35,038 nucleotides of DNA from Silvanigrellales bacterium. Its GTDB lineage: Bacteria; Bdellovibrionota_B; Oligoflexia; Silvanigrellales; Silvanigrellaceae. The notes under the pieces were generated by a model that was not told the origin of the DNA, did not search any database, and saw only the letters and a list, made by a program, of their open reading frames with translations. The stretch is taken from contig JADCJN010000276.1 of the NCBI GenBank assembly GCA_020247005.1, forward strand, positions 1-35,038, in the 5' to 3' direction. The first letter of the stretch is position 1. Each line of letters starts with the position of its first letter. The translations under genes were made by a program, and so were the position numbers. This document shows, one piece after another, positions 7,615-16,558 of this stretch.

Positions 7615-8154
7615 ATGGGTATTGAAACGGTCGCCTTCATTCTTATGGGCCTGCTTGCCGTGGCCCTCGCGGGGACGCTCGCCACGCGGCGTTTCCCCGT
7701 GAGTGCGGCCATGCTCCTCATCACTCTGATGGTGCTGCTTGCTGGCATGTATGGTTTGCTCGATGCACACTTTGCCGCTGTTGCCCAAATCATTGTTTAC
7801 GCCGGCGCCATTATGGTGGTGTTCGTGTTCGTCATGATGCTTCTGAACTTGCCCCCCGAAGAAACGCGTTTCGGCACTCTGACCCTGGGAGAGGGTGTGT
7901 TGACTCTGGCGGGCTTGGGCGCGGCCGTGGTGTTGGGAACGAAAGTGGGCCACGGATTCTTGCGGTCGGCATTCCAGCCGACAAATGCGCGCGCGCCGTT
8001 TTTCCCTGAACCCGAGAATCTGAAAAACGTGGCTGCCCTCATGTTCACCGACTACCTCTGGGCTTTTGAACTCATCAGTTTCCTCATCCTCGCGGCCATC
8101 ATTGGTGCCGTTGTCATTTCCAAGAAGAGGAAGACCCATGCTGAGCATGCCTGA
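7615..8154 (+). CDS. nuoJ: NADH-quinone oxidoreductase subunit J
   Basis: NuoJ is a membrane subunit of the complex I pumping arm. The sequence has about five membrane helices. The third contains the conserved IVYAGAIMVVFVFVMMLLN segment, which in this subunit bears the glycine-rich pi-bulge region that shifts during turnover. Its 179 aa match the family. A GAAGAGG ribosome binding site precedes the ATG. The last 17 nt overlap the start of nuoK, so the two are probably translationally coupled, as is common in nuo operons. Confidence 0.95.
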   Translation: MGIETVAFILMGLLAVALAGTLATRRFPVSAAMLLITLMVLLAGMYGLLDAHFAAVAQIIVYAGAIMVVFVFVMMLLNLPPEETRFGTLTLGEGVLTLAGLGAAVVLGTKVGHGFLRSAFQPTNARAPFFPEPENLKNVAALMFTDYLWAFELISFLILAAIIGAVVISKKRKTHAEHA

Positions 8155-8443
8155 ACTGGGGCTCTACTTTTCCTTTCTGCTGTTCCTCGTCGGCTTGTTC
8201 ACGGTCATGTTCCGCAAGAACATCCTGTTCATGATGCTGGGCGTGGAAATTTTGCTCAACGCTGCGAACCTCGCGTTTGTCAGCGCAAGCAAGATCACCG
8301 GAACCATTGATGGTCAGGTTGTCATGTTCTTTGTGATGGCGGTGGCGGCCTGCGAAGCCGCCATTGGTTTGGCCATGATTATTTCGCTTTACCGAGCCAA
8401 GGCGAGCGTCGAAGCCGACGACCTCAAACTGCTCCGAGGCTGA
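8138..8443 (+). CDS. nuoK: NADH-quinone oxidoreductase subunit K
   Basis: NuoK (101 aa, three membrane helices) is a homologue of the MrpC antiporter subunit and part of the proton path of complex I. The two membrane glutamates essential for pumping are both present: E37 in GVEILLNAANLAF and E73 in ACEAAIGLA, matching E36 and E72 of E. coli. The start is the ATG at 8138, inside the end of nuoJ, with AAGAGGAAG upstream as ribosome binding site. A 17-nt gap then leads to the GTG start of nuoL. Confidence 0.95.
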   Translation: MLSMPELGLYFSFLLFLVGLFTVMFRKNILFMMLGVEILLNAANLAFVSASKITGTIDGQVVMFFVMAVAACEAAIGLAMIISLYRAKASVEADDLKLLRG

Positions 8444-8461
8444 GGACATGAGGAACTTCAA

Positions 8462-10435
8462 GTGAACCACGAACTCTTTCTCGCCATCATCGTGGGGCTT
8501 CCCCTGCTTGGTGCCATCGTCAATGGTTTCTTCCTTCGGAAGGCTCCGCGCGGCGTGATAACGGCATTCGCAACAGCGATGATCGCTATCCCCTTTGTGC
8601 TTTCTTTGCTTGTCGTCACGGGGCCCGTGGCGTCTGGGAACGCGGTCTCGACAGTGCTTTTCAACTGGATTTCGTTGCAGCTCGCCGGCGGTGGCGTCTT
8701 CGATGTTCCGTTTGCGTTCTCGGTCGACAGGCTGTCGGGAACGCTGCTGCTCATCATCACGGGTGTGGGTTCGCTTATCCACATTTATGCGGGTGAGTAC
8801 ATGCATCACGAAGAAGGCGTGTACAGGTTTTTTGCCTACCTGAACCTTTTCGTGTTCTCGATGCTTTGCCTTGTGCTGGGTTCGAATATGCTCGTCACCT
8901 TCCTGGGTTGGGAAGGGGTTGGGGTGTGTTCGTATCTGCTCATTGGCTACTGGTATTCCGACGAAGCGAATGCGGCGGCCGGCATGAAGGCGTTCATCGC
9001 GAACCGCGTGGGCGACCTCGGGTTCCTCGTCGCCATGTTCCTTGCCGTGGTGCTGTTTGGAACCCTTGATTACACCGAAATCGCGCGGCAGGTGGGTGGG
9101 CTTTCCCCAGAATGGTTCACGCAGAACCAGCTTCTTGTCACGGCCATGGGCCTGTGCCTGTTGCTGGGCGTGACAGGCAAGTCGGCGCAGTTGCCTCTGT
9201 ATGTTTGGCTGCCCGATGCCATGGCGGGTCCGACCCCCGTATCGGCACTCATCCATGCCGCCACTATGGTGACGTCGGGCATCTACCTCATGACCCGCAT
9301 GAGCTTCCTGCTCGTGCACTCCGACACGGTCATGTTGACAATTGCCACCGTGGGCGGCGTGACCGCACTTTTCGCTGCCACCATTGGTCTCGTGCAAAAC
9401 GACATTAAGAAGGTGTTGGCCTATTCCACGGTCAGTCAGCTCGGTTTCATGGTGCTTGCCTGCGGCGTGGGAGCCTTCCAATACGGTGTTGCGCACCTCA
9501 TGACTCACGCCTTTTTCAAGGCTCTTCTCTTTCTGGGTGCGGGCAGCGTCATTCATGCCATGCACCATGAGCAAGACATCCGAAAAATGGGCGGGCTCAT
9601 AAAGCACCTTCCCATCACTGGTTGGACCTTTGTCATTGGCACTCTGGCGATTATTGGCTTTCCTGGGCTTTCGGGCTTCTTCTCGAAAGACGAAATTTTG
9701 TACTACGCCTGGAGCGGTCCTTTCGGACACCCCGCTTTTTGGGCGCTGGGTGCCCTGGCCGCGGCCTGCACTAGCTTTTACATGGTGCGCCTGACCGTTC
9801 TCACGTTCTTCGGGACGTCACGAGTCGACGCGCATACGGCCGAGCATTTGCACGAAAATCCGCTTGCCATGACGGCGCCTCTCATGATTCTCGCTGTTTT
9901 GGCCACAGTGGGAGGTTATGTGTCCGTGCCCCACGCGTTGGGTCACCTCTTCGGACACGATGGCGACAACCTCATTACGCAATGGCTCGCGCCGGTTCTC
10001 GCGCAGGCGAAAATCACTATGGACGCCGCGCACCCTGGCCATGGCAGCGCCGCACTGGAATGGGGACTGATGGGAACTTCAACGCTCATCATGCTGCTCA
10101 TGAGTGGCTTTGCCATCAGTCTTTACCTTCGCAAGGGTCCTGAAGGCGGGGCAAGCCTTGCGCGCGCGGCCGGCGGACTCTACACCCTCGTTCTCGACAA
10201 ATGGCGCATTGACGAGCTCTACCAGACAGTGATTATCGTGCCCTTGAAAAAGCTGGGCGATGTTTTCTTCGGTGCTGGCGACCGCGCCGTCATTGAAGGC
10301 GTCGTGAACGAAGGTCCCCGAGGCGTGTATCTCGTCACCACGGTGCTGAGCGACATCCAAACGGGTCTGTTGAGAAACTACCTCAAGGCCATCTTCCTTG
10401 GCTTGTTGGTGCTCGGCGCCTGGATCATCTGGTGA
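8462..10435 (+). CDS. nuoL: NADH-quinone oxidoreductase subunit L
   Basis: NuoL is the distal antiporter-like subunit of complex I and carries the long lateral helix along the membrane arm. The protein (657 aa) shows the antiporter core: GWEGVGVCSYLLIGYW with the functional glutamate, TGKSAQLPLYVWLPDAM with the lysine, and PTPVSALIHAATMV with the histidine. The C-terminal part after about residue 530 contains a link region and the long amphipathic helix, then a last membrane helix. It starts with GTG at 8462; AGGAA stands about 6 nt upstream. The gene is followed by nuoM after 13 nt. Confidence 0.96.
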   Translation: MNHELFLAIIVGLPLLGAIVNGFFLRKAPRGVITAFATAMIAIPFVLSLLVVTGPVASGNAVSTVLFNWISLQLAGGGVFDVPFAFSVDRLSGTLLLIITGVGSLIHIYAGEYMHHEEGVYRFFAYLNLFVFSMLCLVLGSNMLVTFLGWEGVGVCSYLLIGYWYSDEANAAAGMKAFIANRVGDLGFLVAMFLAVVLFGTLDYTEIARQVGGLSPEWFTQNQLLVTAMGLCLLLGVTGKSAQLPLYVWLPDAMAGPTPVSALIHAATMVTSGIYLMTRMSFLLVHSDTVMLTIATVGGVTALFAATIGLVQNDIKKVLAYSTVSQLGFMVLACGVGAFQYGVAHLMTHAFFKALLFLGAGSVIHAMHHEQDIRKMGGLIKHLPITGWTFVIGTLAIIGFPGLSGFFSKDEILYYAWSGPFGHPAFWALGALAAACTSFYMVRLTVLTFFGTSRVDAHTAEHLHENPLAMTAPLMILAVLATVGGYVSVPHALGHLFGHDGDNLITQWLAPVLAQAKITMDAAHPGHGSAALEWGLMGTSTLIMLLMSGFAISLYLRKGPEGGASLARAAGGLYTLVLDKWRIDELYQTVIIVPLKKLGDVFFGAGDRAVIEGVVNEGPRGVYLVTTVLSDIQTGLLRNYLKAIFLGLLVLGAWIIW

Positions 10436-10448
10436 GGACTCTTTGAAT

Positions 10449-12014
10449 ATGGAATTTATCAACCAGTGGATTCTCACCGTGCTCATCGCGTTGCCGCTTG
10501 TCGGTGGCCTCGCGCTGTTCCTCCTCCCCCGAGAAAACGTCGGCCTTGCTCGGCTCGTTGCGCTCGGCGTGTCGATTGTAGAGTTCGTCCTTTCACTGCA
10601 TCTCATTGCGCACTTCGTGCCCAGCTACGCGGTGTTTCAGTTTGGCCAGGTGCTCGACTGGCTCCCGAAGAGCACGGGTGTGCAATACGTCGTGGGTGTT
10701 GATGGGCTTTCGCTCATTCTTGTGATTCTCACCACGGCGTTGTGTCCTCTCGTGATTCTGTCGAGCTGGTCGTCTATCGAGAAGAACGTGCGTGAGTTTT
10801 TGGCGCTGTTCCTGCTTCTTGAAACCGCCATGGTGGGCGCTCTGGTTGCCATCGACCTCGTGCTTTTCTACGTGTTTTGGGAAGCCATGCTCATTCCGAT
10901 GTATTTCATCATCGGTTTTTGGGGCGGCAAAGACCGCATTTACGCTACCACGAAGTTCTTCCTTTACACCGTGGTCGGTTCGCTTCTCATGCTGGTGGCG
11001 TTTTCGTACCTCTACTATGTGCATGCGCAGACGACGGGCACCTACACCACCAACCTCATTGAGCTCTACCGCACGGCAGCACTTCTTCCACTCTCCACGC
11101 AAATGTGGATGTTCGCAGCAACGGCTCTCGCCTTTGCTATCAAAGTGCCGCTCTTTCCGTTCCACACGTGGCTGCCCGATGCCCACGTTCAGGCGCCCAC
11201 TCCCGGCTCTGTTATCTTGGCCGGCGTGCTCTTGAAAATGGGAACTTACGGGCTCATGCGGTTCTCTATCCCTTTGTTCCCCAGCGCTGCGACGCAGGCC
11301 GCTCCGGTGATGATCACCCTGGGCGTCATTGGCATCATTTACGGTGCCCTCATTGCGTGGCGCCAAACCGACATCAAAAAGCTCGTGGCTTACTCTTCTG
11401 TCAGCCACCTCGGTTTTGTGGTGGCGGGAATGTTCGCGCTGAACGAACAAGGCTTCACGGGTGCTTTGTATCAAATGGTGAACCACGGCATTTCCACGGG
11501 AGCGCTCTTCCTTCTCATCGGCGTCGTTTACGAACGTCGGCACACGCGCGAAATGCGCGACTACGGTGGGCTTGCCAAGGTCATGCCCTGGTATGCGTTC
11601 TTTTTTGTGGTTGCGACCATGGGGTCGGTGGCCTTACCTGGCACAGGTGGCTTCATTGGCGAATGGCTTATTCTTTTGGGCACGTTCCGCGCCTACCCTT
11701 GGCTTGGCGTCCTGTGCGGAACGGGCGTTGTTCTTGGGGCCGTCTATATGCTTTGGCTCGTGTTGAAGGTGGTCTGGGGTCCTCTGGAAAACGAAGAAAA
11801 CAAAGTCTTGACCGACGTCACGAAACGCGAGTCCTTTATTCTCGGCACCCTGTCGGTCCTCATTTTCGTTTTCGGGTTTGCGTCCGCCCCTATCCTCGCC
11901 CACACACAGGCGACCCTCGTGAACCTCACCAAGAGCGTTTCGCTGCAAGCTCCCTATGAAACGAGCCTCGTGGGTGTCGGCCTGAACCTGAAATCCACCG
12001 TGGGAGTGAAGTAA
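10449..12014 (+). CDS. nuoM: NADH-quinone oxidoreductase subunit M
   Basis: NuoM is the second antiporter-like proton pump of complex I. The protein (521 aa, about 14 membrane helices) includes FWEAMLIPMYFIIGFWGG with the conserved glutamate. It also has FAIKVPLFPFHTWLPDAH with the key lysine and the helix-break histidine region, and DIKKLVAYSSVSHLGFV. The ATG at 10449 is preceded by GTGAGGAC. The stop codon overlaps the start of nuoN by one base (TAATG), indicating translational coupling. Confidence 0.96.
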   Translation: MEFINQWILTVLIALPLVGGLALFLLPRENVGLARLVALGVSIVEFVLSLHLIAHFVPSYAVFQFGQVLDWLPKSTGVQYVVGVDGLSLILVILTTALCPLVILSSWSSIEKNVREFLALFLLLETAMVGALVAIDLVLFYVFWEAMLIPMYFIIGFWGGKDRIYATTKFFLYTVVGSLLMLVAFSYLYYVHAQTTGTYTTNLIELYRTAALLPLSTQMWMFAATALAFAIKVPLFPFHTWLPDAHVQAPTPGSVILAGVLLKMGTYGLMRFSIPLFPSAATQAAPVMITLGVIGIIYGALIAWRQTDIKKLVAYSSVSHLGFVVAGMFALNEQGFTGALYQMVNHGISTGALFLLIGVVYERRHTREMRDYGGLAKVMPWYAFFFVVATMGSVALPGTGGFIGEWLILLGTFRAYPWLGVLCGTGVVLGAVYMLWLVLKVVWGPLENEENKVLTDVTKRESFILGTLSVLIFVFGFASAPILAHTQATLVNLTKSVSLQAPYETSLVGVGLNLKSTVGVK

Positions 12015-13636
12015 TGGAACAGCTCGTTCAGGCGCGTTTGCAGGAAATCCTGCCCAGTGCCGGCTTCTACCTTCAGGCCTCTCCCATCCTTCTTCTGTTG
12101 GTGGGAGCACTGGCAGCCCTTCTGCTCGGTGTTTTTCGAGCAGACCCCGAGAAACCAAATTTTACCTCGCTCGGTGTGGCGGTGGTGAGCCTCGTTGCGG
12201 CCGCGGCGATGCCCCTTGTCTTGCGTGGAGCCGCGCCCGCAGCACACCTGGGAAGTGGATTTCTTGCCGACGGACTCTCTCGATTCTCGTTCGTCGTCAT
12301 TGCTCTTGGGACGCTTTTTACGCTCTTTTCGGCAGCCCTCACAGAAAAGGGGCGTCAGCTTCTGCGGCCCGAGCTCGTGTGCCTGCTGATGTTCTCGTCG
12401 GCGGGTCTTATGGTCATGACCTCCTCGGGCGAGTTCCTCACGTTTTTCACTGGGCTCGAAATCACCAGCGTGTCTCTCTACGTTCTTGTGGGGTACCAGC
12501 GTCAAGACGTGAAGGCGCTGGAAGCTGCGTTGAAGTATTTTTTGCTGGGTGCCACGGCTGCAGCCATTATCCTTATGGGAATGGCGCTTGTGTACCTGCA
12601 CGTCGGCTCACTGCGTTGGTCCGACATGGGAACGCTCCGTTTGTCGCCCGACGCCCCGTTCGCCCTCATGGGCATGTTCCTTGTCTTGTGTGGGCTCGCT
12701 TTCAAGCTCGCCATTGCGCCCTTCCATTCCTGGGCTCCCGATGTTTACCAGGCCTCGCACTCAACCCTTACGGGTTATATGGCAACACTGGTGAAATTCA
12801 GCGTAGCTCTTGTCGTGCTGCGCATTCTGGGCGCAAGCGTCGCCCAAGCGTCTTCGAATCTCGTCCTGCTGTTCTGGGTTTTGGGAGCATTGTCCATAGC
12901 CATTGGTTCGACCTTTGGTCTTGTGCACAACAGCGTGAAGCGCATGCTGGCCTATTCCAGTGTTGCGAACGCGGGTTACTTTTGCCTCGCCTTCGCTGCG
13001 CTCGCCGCGAATCCTTCGAGTGTCAGCGCGCGTGAGGCGCTGACAGCTTACGCGGCGGTTTACACGGTTCTGAATTTGGGTGCTTTCGCTGTGCTCGCGT
13101 GGCTCGAGGATGGAAACAACGAGGACCTCCTGAAGGAAGAGCTGTCAGGCCTCGGCTCAAAGTCGCCCTTTGCTGCTTTGGCTCTCACCGTGTTTCTTTT
13201 CGGCTTGGCGGGCATTCCTCCGGCTGCCGGCTTTTTCGGAAAATTCATGCTGATCAATGCAGCCGTGAGCGAAGGCCTCACCGGCCTCGCCATTCTCATG
13301 GTTCTGTTCAGTGTCGTGTCCCTGTTTTACTATCTGTCGCTCATGGTTGAAATGTGGCTCAAGCCCGCCTCGCGCAATTCCATTGCCGTGACTGCTTCCT
13401 CTGACTCGGGCCTGCATCGCCTTCTTATTGGCACGGCTGTTGTCGTGTCGCTCGTCATTGGTGTTGTTGGGCCTCGTTGGGCTTCAATGCTCGACTATAC
13501 GGTGGCGACGGAAGCGCCGTCTGTGGCTATTGGTGTGCGTTCGCTGCACCCGACGACCGCTACAGCATCTTCTGACCCTGTGGACGCCGTCAAAAAGAAG
13601 GCATTGGACACCGCAGCCAAAACGCCGAGACCCTGA
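12014..13636 (+). CDS. nuoN: NADH-quinone oxidoreductase subunit N
   Basis: NuoN is the third antiporter-like subunit, nearest the quinone end of the membrane arm. Motifs include FFTGLEITSVSLYVLVGY with the conserved glutamate, AFKLAIAPFHSWAPDVYQ with the lysine, and VKRMLAYSSVANAGY. There are about 14 membrane helices in 540 aa. A hydrophilic tail rich in threonine, serine and lysine follows the last helix and is longer than in many homologues. The start overlaps the nuoM stop; GGGAGTGAAG supplies the ribosome binding site. The Lgt-like gene starts 36 nt downstream, so transcription probably continues. Confidence 0.96.
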   Translation: MEQLVQARLQEILPSAGFYLQASPILLLLVGALAALLLGVFRADPEKPNFTSLGVAVVSLVAAAAMPLVLRGAAPAAHLGSGFLADGLSRFSFVVIALGTLFTLFSAALTEKGRQLLRPELVCLLMFSSAGLMVMTSSGEFLTFFTGLEITSVSLYVLVGYQRQDVKALEAALKYFLLGATAAAIILMGMALVYLHVGSLRWSDMGTLRLSPDAPFALMGMFLVLCGLAFKLAIAPFHSWAPDVYQASHSTLTGYMATLVKFSVALVVLRILGASVAQASSNLVLLFWVLGALSIAIGSTFGLVHNSVKRMLAYSSVANAGYFCLAFAALAANPSSVSAREALTAYAAVYTVLNLGAFAVLAWLEDGNNEDLLKEELSGLGSKSPFAALALTVFLFGLAGIPPAAGFFGKFMLINAAVSEGLTGLAILMVLFSVVSLFYYLSLMVEMWLKPASRNSIAVTASSDSGLHRLLIGTAVVVSLVIGVVGPRWASMLDYTVATEAPSVAIGVRSLHPTTATASSDPVDAVKKKALDTAAKTPRP

Positions 13637-13672
13637 AGCGGAAAGTGCCCTGCAGGTGAGGAGCGACTTTTC

Positions 13673-14536
13673 ATGCGTCCCATTCTGTTTGAGCTCGCCG
13701 GCATTCCGTTCGCCTCTTGGTACGTGTTCTTTGGCCTCGGTGGGCTTGCCGCTTTCGTGCTCGCCTTTGCTCTGTTGCGACAAGCTGAACAAAGTGGTCG
13801 TGCGCCTGGGGCCGACGTGGCCTTCGATGCGTTTCCGAGCCTATTTGCCGTTTGTTACGTGGCTGGTTGGTTTGGCGCCCGGCTTTTCAGCCTTTTGCGG
13901 GAACAAACCGACATCAATACTCCGGCTGACTTCCTGCGGGAGCTTGTTTCCATCGGGCCCATGACCTTTTACGGGGGGGCCATTGCTGCTTTTTTTGCGG
14001 GGCTGGTTTTCTCGCTCGTTCGGAAGCTGCCGGTTGGCCTTCTTTGCGATGCCCTTTTTCCAGCGGCAAGCCTTGGTTTGGCCTTGGGACGTGTGGGGTG
14101 TCACCTGAATGGGGATGACTTCGGCCTTGTCATTGCGAATCAGGCCGAGCCTCCCTGGTGGTCGGTCACGTATCCTTCTTTAGGTGATGGTCTCGCGAGG
14201 TTCCCGGTTCAGCTCGAAGAGGCGGCGTTCTCGTTCCTTGTGGCTGCTGTTGCGGGAGCCATCTTCCTGCGGCGTGCTGAGGTGATGCGACCGGGCACCC
14301 TCGCCGCCTGTGTGGCTCTGGTGTCGGCGGCGCACCGCTTTTTGAACGAGTTCTTTCGTGGCGATCCTCGAGGCCACTTCTGGGGAACGTCGCTGTCGAC
14401 GTCGCAAGGACTCGCGCTCCTTATTTTCTTCACTGCGGCGTTTGCGTTATTTGCTTTATTTGCGTTTGATTCGCGGAATCGGCAGCCCCGGCCTGCCTCG
14501 CGCATTTTGTCGGGTCGCAAGGAGCCACCACAATGA
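13673..14536 (+). CDS. Divergent prolipoprotein diacylglyceryl transferase (Lgt) family membrane protein
   Basis: Lgt moves a diacylglyceryl group from phosphatidylglycerol to the lipobox cysteine of prolipoproteins. This 287-aa protein has about seven membrane helices and recognisable Lgt landmarks: MTFYGG at about residue 100, GRVGCHLNGDDFG near 140, and RFLNEFFRGDP near 225. Compared with E. coli Lgt, the HGG histidine is a tyrosine here and the ELWG-type glutamate is an aspartate; the arginines of the second and third motifs are kept. It may be the cell's Lgt or a paralogue with another acceptor, and I therefore give no gene symbol. A GAGGAG ribosome binding site precedes the ATG. Its end overlaps the next gene by 4 nt (ATGA), tying it to the G1P dehydrogenase-like protein. 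Confidence 0.75.
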   Translation: MRPILFELAGIPFASWYVFFGLGGLAAFVLAFALLRQAEQSGRAPGADVAFDAFPSLFAVCYVAGWFGARLFSLLREQTDINTPADFLRELVSIGPMTFYGGAIAAFFAGLVFSLVRKLPVGLLCDALFPAASLGLALGRVGCHLNGDDFGLVIANQAEPPWWSVTYPSLGDGLARFPVQLEEAAFSFLVAAVAGAIFLRRAEVMRPGTLAACVALVSAAHRFLNEFFRGDPRGHFWGTSLSTSQGLALLIFFTAAFALFALFAFDSRNRQPRPASRILSGRKEPPQ

Positions 14537-16095
14537 GCAGCGGCACGCCTCCCTTCACTGGACTTCCCACCCCACAGAGGTCAGACGGCGCCAGGTTGGA
14601 CGGGGCGCCGTCGTTTCAACTTTTGGACGACACCCTTCGGCGCGAAGGCGTTCTCGACAATGCCCTTCTCGCCAGCAGTGTGCCGTGGCAATCGTTCGTT
14701 GGCTGCGAGCAAGAACTTCGCCAAGCTGTGGTCGCTTTTCTCAGAACGTGTGGTTTTGGTTCCTGTGAGCCCTCGTCACTTTCGTTTCTCGTTTTTGTGG
14801 ACGGTGTGCCAAAGCCGTGTGGAGTTTCGTCGGCAGACGTCGTTGTGCGTTACGTCTTCGACGGTGTGGGCGTCCGGAATGATTGGGTGAACGTCGCCGA
14901 CATTCTTGGCGTGCCTTCAGCCGAAGTCCACGCTTCGGTTGAAGCAATTCCTAAAGTCGCCAAAGCCCTCCAGGGGTCGAAGGCTCAGGTTGTTGTTGTG
15001 CTGGGGAGCGGGTCGCTCACCGACATTGTGAAACACGCGCTTCATGAGTCGAAAGACGAGCGTCCTTTTCTCGTTCTTCCCACAGCGCTCACTGTGACAG
15101 CATTCACGTCGGCCTTTGCCGTGCTCGAAGATGCGGGTGCGAAACGCACCCGCGTGTCGAGAAAAGTCACAGGGTGCGTGTGGTATGCGCCGGTGCTCGC
15201 ACAGGCTCCGGCTGCCATGTCGCGTGCGGGGTTTGGAGATCTCCTCGCCCGGTTCGTTGCCTATGGCGATTGGTATTTGTCGCACGAGCTTGGCATGGCG
15301 GAAAATTACGACGAACGCGCCTACCGTCTTATGGAACCCTTCGCCCCGTTGTTGCGCGCCGCCGCGCCCGACTTTGCGAAGTGTCCTCAGTCTCTGCAAA
15401 CAACGGAAATGGTGGGTGCGGCTCTTTCCATGGCGGGCATCGCCATGAGCGTTTCAGGCGAAACAACCCCACTTTCGGGCTACGAACACGTGGTGAGTCA
15501 CGCTCTCGATTTTCTCCGGCTCACCTCAAAGCGGCCGCTTGTGTTGCACGGTGAGCAGGTCGCCTTGGCGTCGCTTTCGAGCGCGGTGTCGTTCGACTGG
15601 CTTGTGGCGCAGGAAACATTTGAACCCGAGCGGTTCCGAACGCTCCCCGCGAACCGGGTGCAAAGGGTTGTTCGGGGATTCATAGAGCAAGCCCCCTTGT
15701 TTGGGGAAGGCGAGCTGACGCTCGGAGAAAACGACCGCAAAAACATGCGCCACGCATTGGAAGCAGATCTCGCTCACGCCGTCGACCATTTCTCGAAAGA
15801 GTATTTGAAGAAGCATGAGAAGTGGCTTGCCTTTCAGGAACAGTGGCCCGCGTTTCTTTTGCGATGGCCCAGTGTGCGCGCTCGCGTGCGGGCCTTCACA
15901 CTGCCCGCCTCGGAAATGGAAGCGCTTTTGGTGGCGGCAAAACTTCCCTGTATTCCTGAGGAAACCTCGCCCACCACAACGGCAATGGAGTACCGATGGG
16001 CCTTGAGGTTCTCGCCGTTCGTAAGGTCTCGAATGTGCCTCGGCGATTTCCTGTTTTGGATAGGTGAAGATCCCGCTCTCGTCGCGGCCGTTTGA
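14533..16095 (+). CDS. sn-glycerol-1-phosphate dehydrogenase-like protein (iron-containing ADH superfamily)
   Basis: The middle of the protein resembles glycerol-1-phosphate dehydrogenases (archaeal EgsA, bacterial AraM), which reduce dihydroxyacetone phosphate to sn-glycerol-1-phosphate with NAD(P)H. Visible are the nucleotide-binding GSGSLTDIVKHA (from 158) and LPTALTVTAFTS (about 182-193). The metal ligands are expected at D236 in GFGDLLARF, H319 or H323 in SGYEHVVSHALDF, and H339 in LHGEQVAL. About 150 residues precede the core with no clear resemblance, and the C-terminal part is also extended; total length is 520 aa against about 350-400 in the family. The gene overlaps the Lgt-like gene by 4 nt and is probably translated together with it. 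Function is inferred from motifs; the extra regions could alter substrate. Confidence 0.75.
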   Translation: MSSGTPPFTGLPTPQRSDGARLDGAPSFQLLDDTLRREGVLDNALLASSVPWQSFVGCEQELRQAVVAFLRTCGFGSCEPSSLSFLVFVDGVPKPCGVSSADVVVRYVFDGVGVRNDWVNVADILGVPSAEVHASVEAIPKVAKALQGSKAQVVVVLGSGSLTDIVKHALHESKDERPFLVLPTALTVTAFTSAFAVLEDAGAKRTRVSRKVTGCVWYAPVLAQAPAAMSRAGFGDLLARFVAYGDWYLSHELGMAENYDERAYRLMEPFAPLLRAAAPDFAKCPQSLQTTEMVGAALSMAGIAMSVSGETTPLSGYEHVVSHALDFLRLTSKRPLVLHGEQVALASLSSAVSFDWLVAQETFEPERFRTLPANRVQRVVRGFIEQAPLFGEGELTLGENDRKNMRHALEADLAHAVDHFSKEYLKKHEKWLAFQEQWPAFLLRWPSVRARVRAFTLPASEMEALLVAAKLPCIPEETSPTTTAMEYRWALRFSPFVRSRMCLGDFLFWIGEDPALVAAV

Positions 16096-16203
16096 AACTC
16101 CAGGAACATTGAAGGATCCGCTTGAAAGGGTTAGAAATCCGCAAGCTGTGGCGTCCTTTGGCAGTGCGCCCAGGCGACAGCTTCGCTGCTCTAGGAGGTG
16201 TCC

Positions 16204-16542
16204 ATGAACTCATCTGGCGATCGCCCTCTCATTGTCTTCACCACTGTTGCGTCTGAAGAAGATGCTCTCCGTGTTTCTGAAGAGCTTCTGACCAAGCACC
16301 TCGTGGCTTGCGCAAGTGCGTTCCCTGTCACTTCCCGCTACGTGTGGAACGGGAAGCTCGAGGAATCGAAGGAAGTGAAGCTCATGCTCAAAACCACGCA
16401 AGACATGTATAGCGAGGTGGAACGAACACTTGTGGCCGCTCATGGGTTCGACGTTCCTGAAATTCTTTCCGTGAACGTGGATGGTGGACTTGGCGACTAT
16501 CTGGGTTGGATGCGCGCTGCGATTTTAGCCAAACCAAACTGA
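16204..16542 (+). CDS. cutA: CutA1-like divalent cation tolerance protein
   Basis: CutA1 proteins are small ferredoxin-like trimers named for divalent metal tolerance in E. coli; their molecular role is still unsettled. The 112-aa product shows the usual order: VFTTVASEEDALRVSEELL, LVACASAFPVTSRYVWNGKLEES with the conserved tryptophan, EVKLMLKTT, and HGFDVPEILSVNVDGGLGDYLGWM. The ATG at 16204 has an excellent AGGAGGTG ribosome binding site 5 nt upstream; an in-frame GTG at 16198 overlaps that site. It is separated from the gene before by about 110 nt and followed closely by a metalloprotease gene. Confidence 0.92.
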   Translation: MNSSGDRPLIVFTTVASEEDALRVSEELLTKHLVACASAFPVTSRYVWNGKLEESKEVKLMLKTTQDMYSEVERTLVAAHGFDVPEILSVNVDGGLGDYLGWMRAAILAKPN

Positions 16543-16558
16543 TTTTAGGGAGATTTCT

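Noticed and set aside
6075-7793. Long open frame on the minus strand (572 codons) across nuoA, nuoH and nuoJ
   Set aside because: It is antisense to strongly conserved nuo genes, rich in histidine, arginine and glutamate without family resemblance, and explained by codon bias of the real genes.
8114-9730. Long minus-strand open frame (538 codons) across nuoK and nuoL
   Set aside because: Same reason: mirror frame of conserved membrane protein genes, with no recognisable motif.
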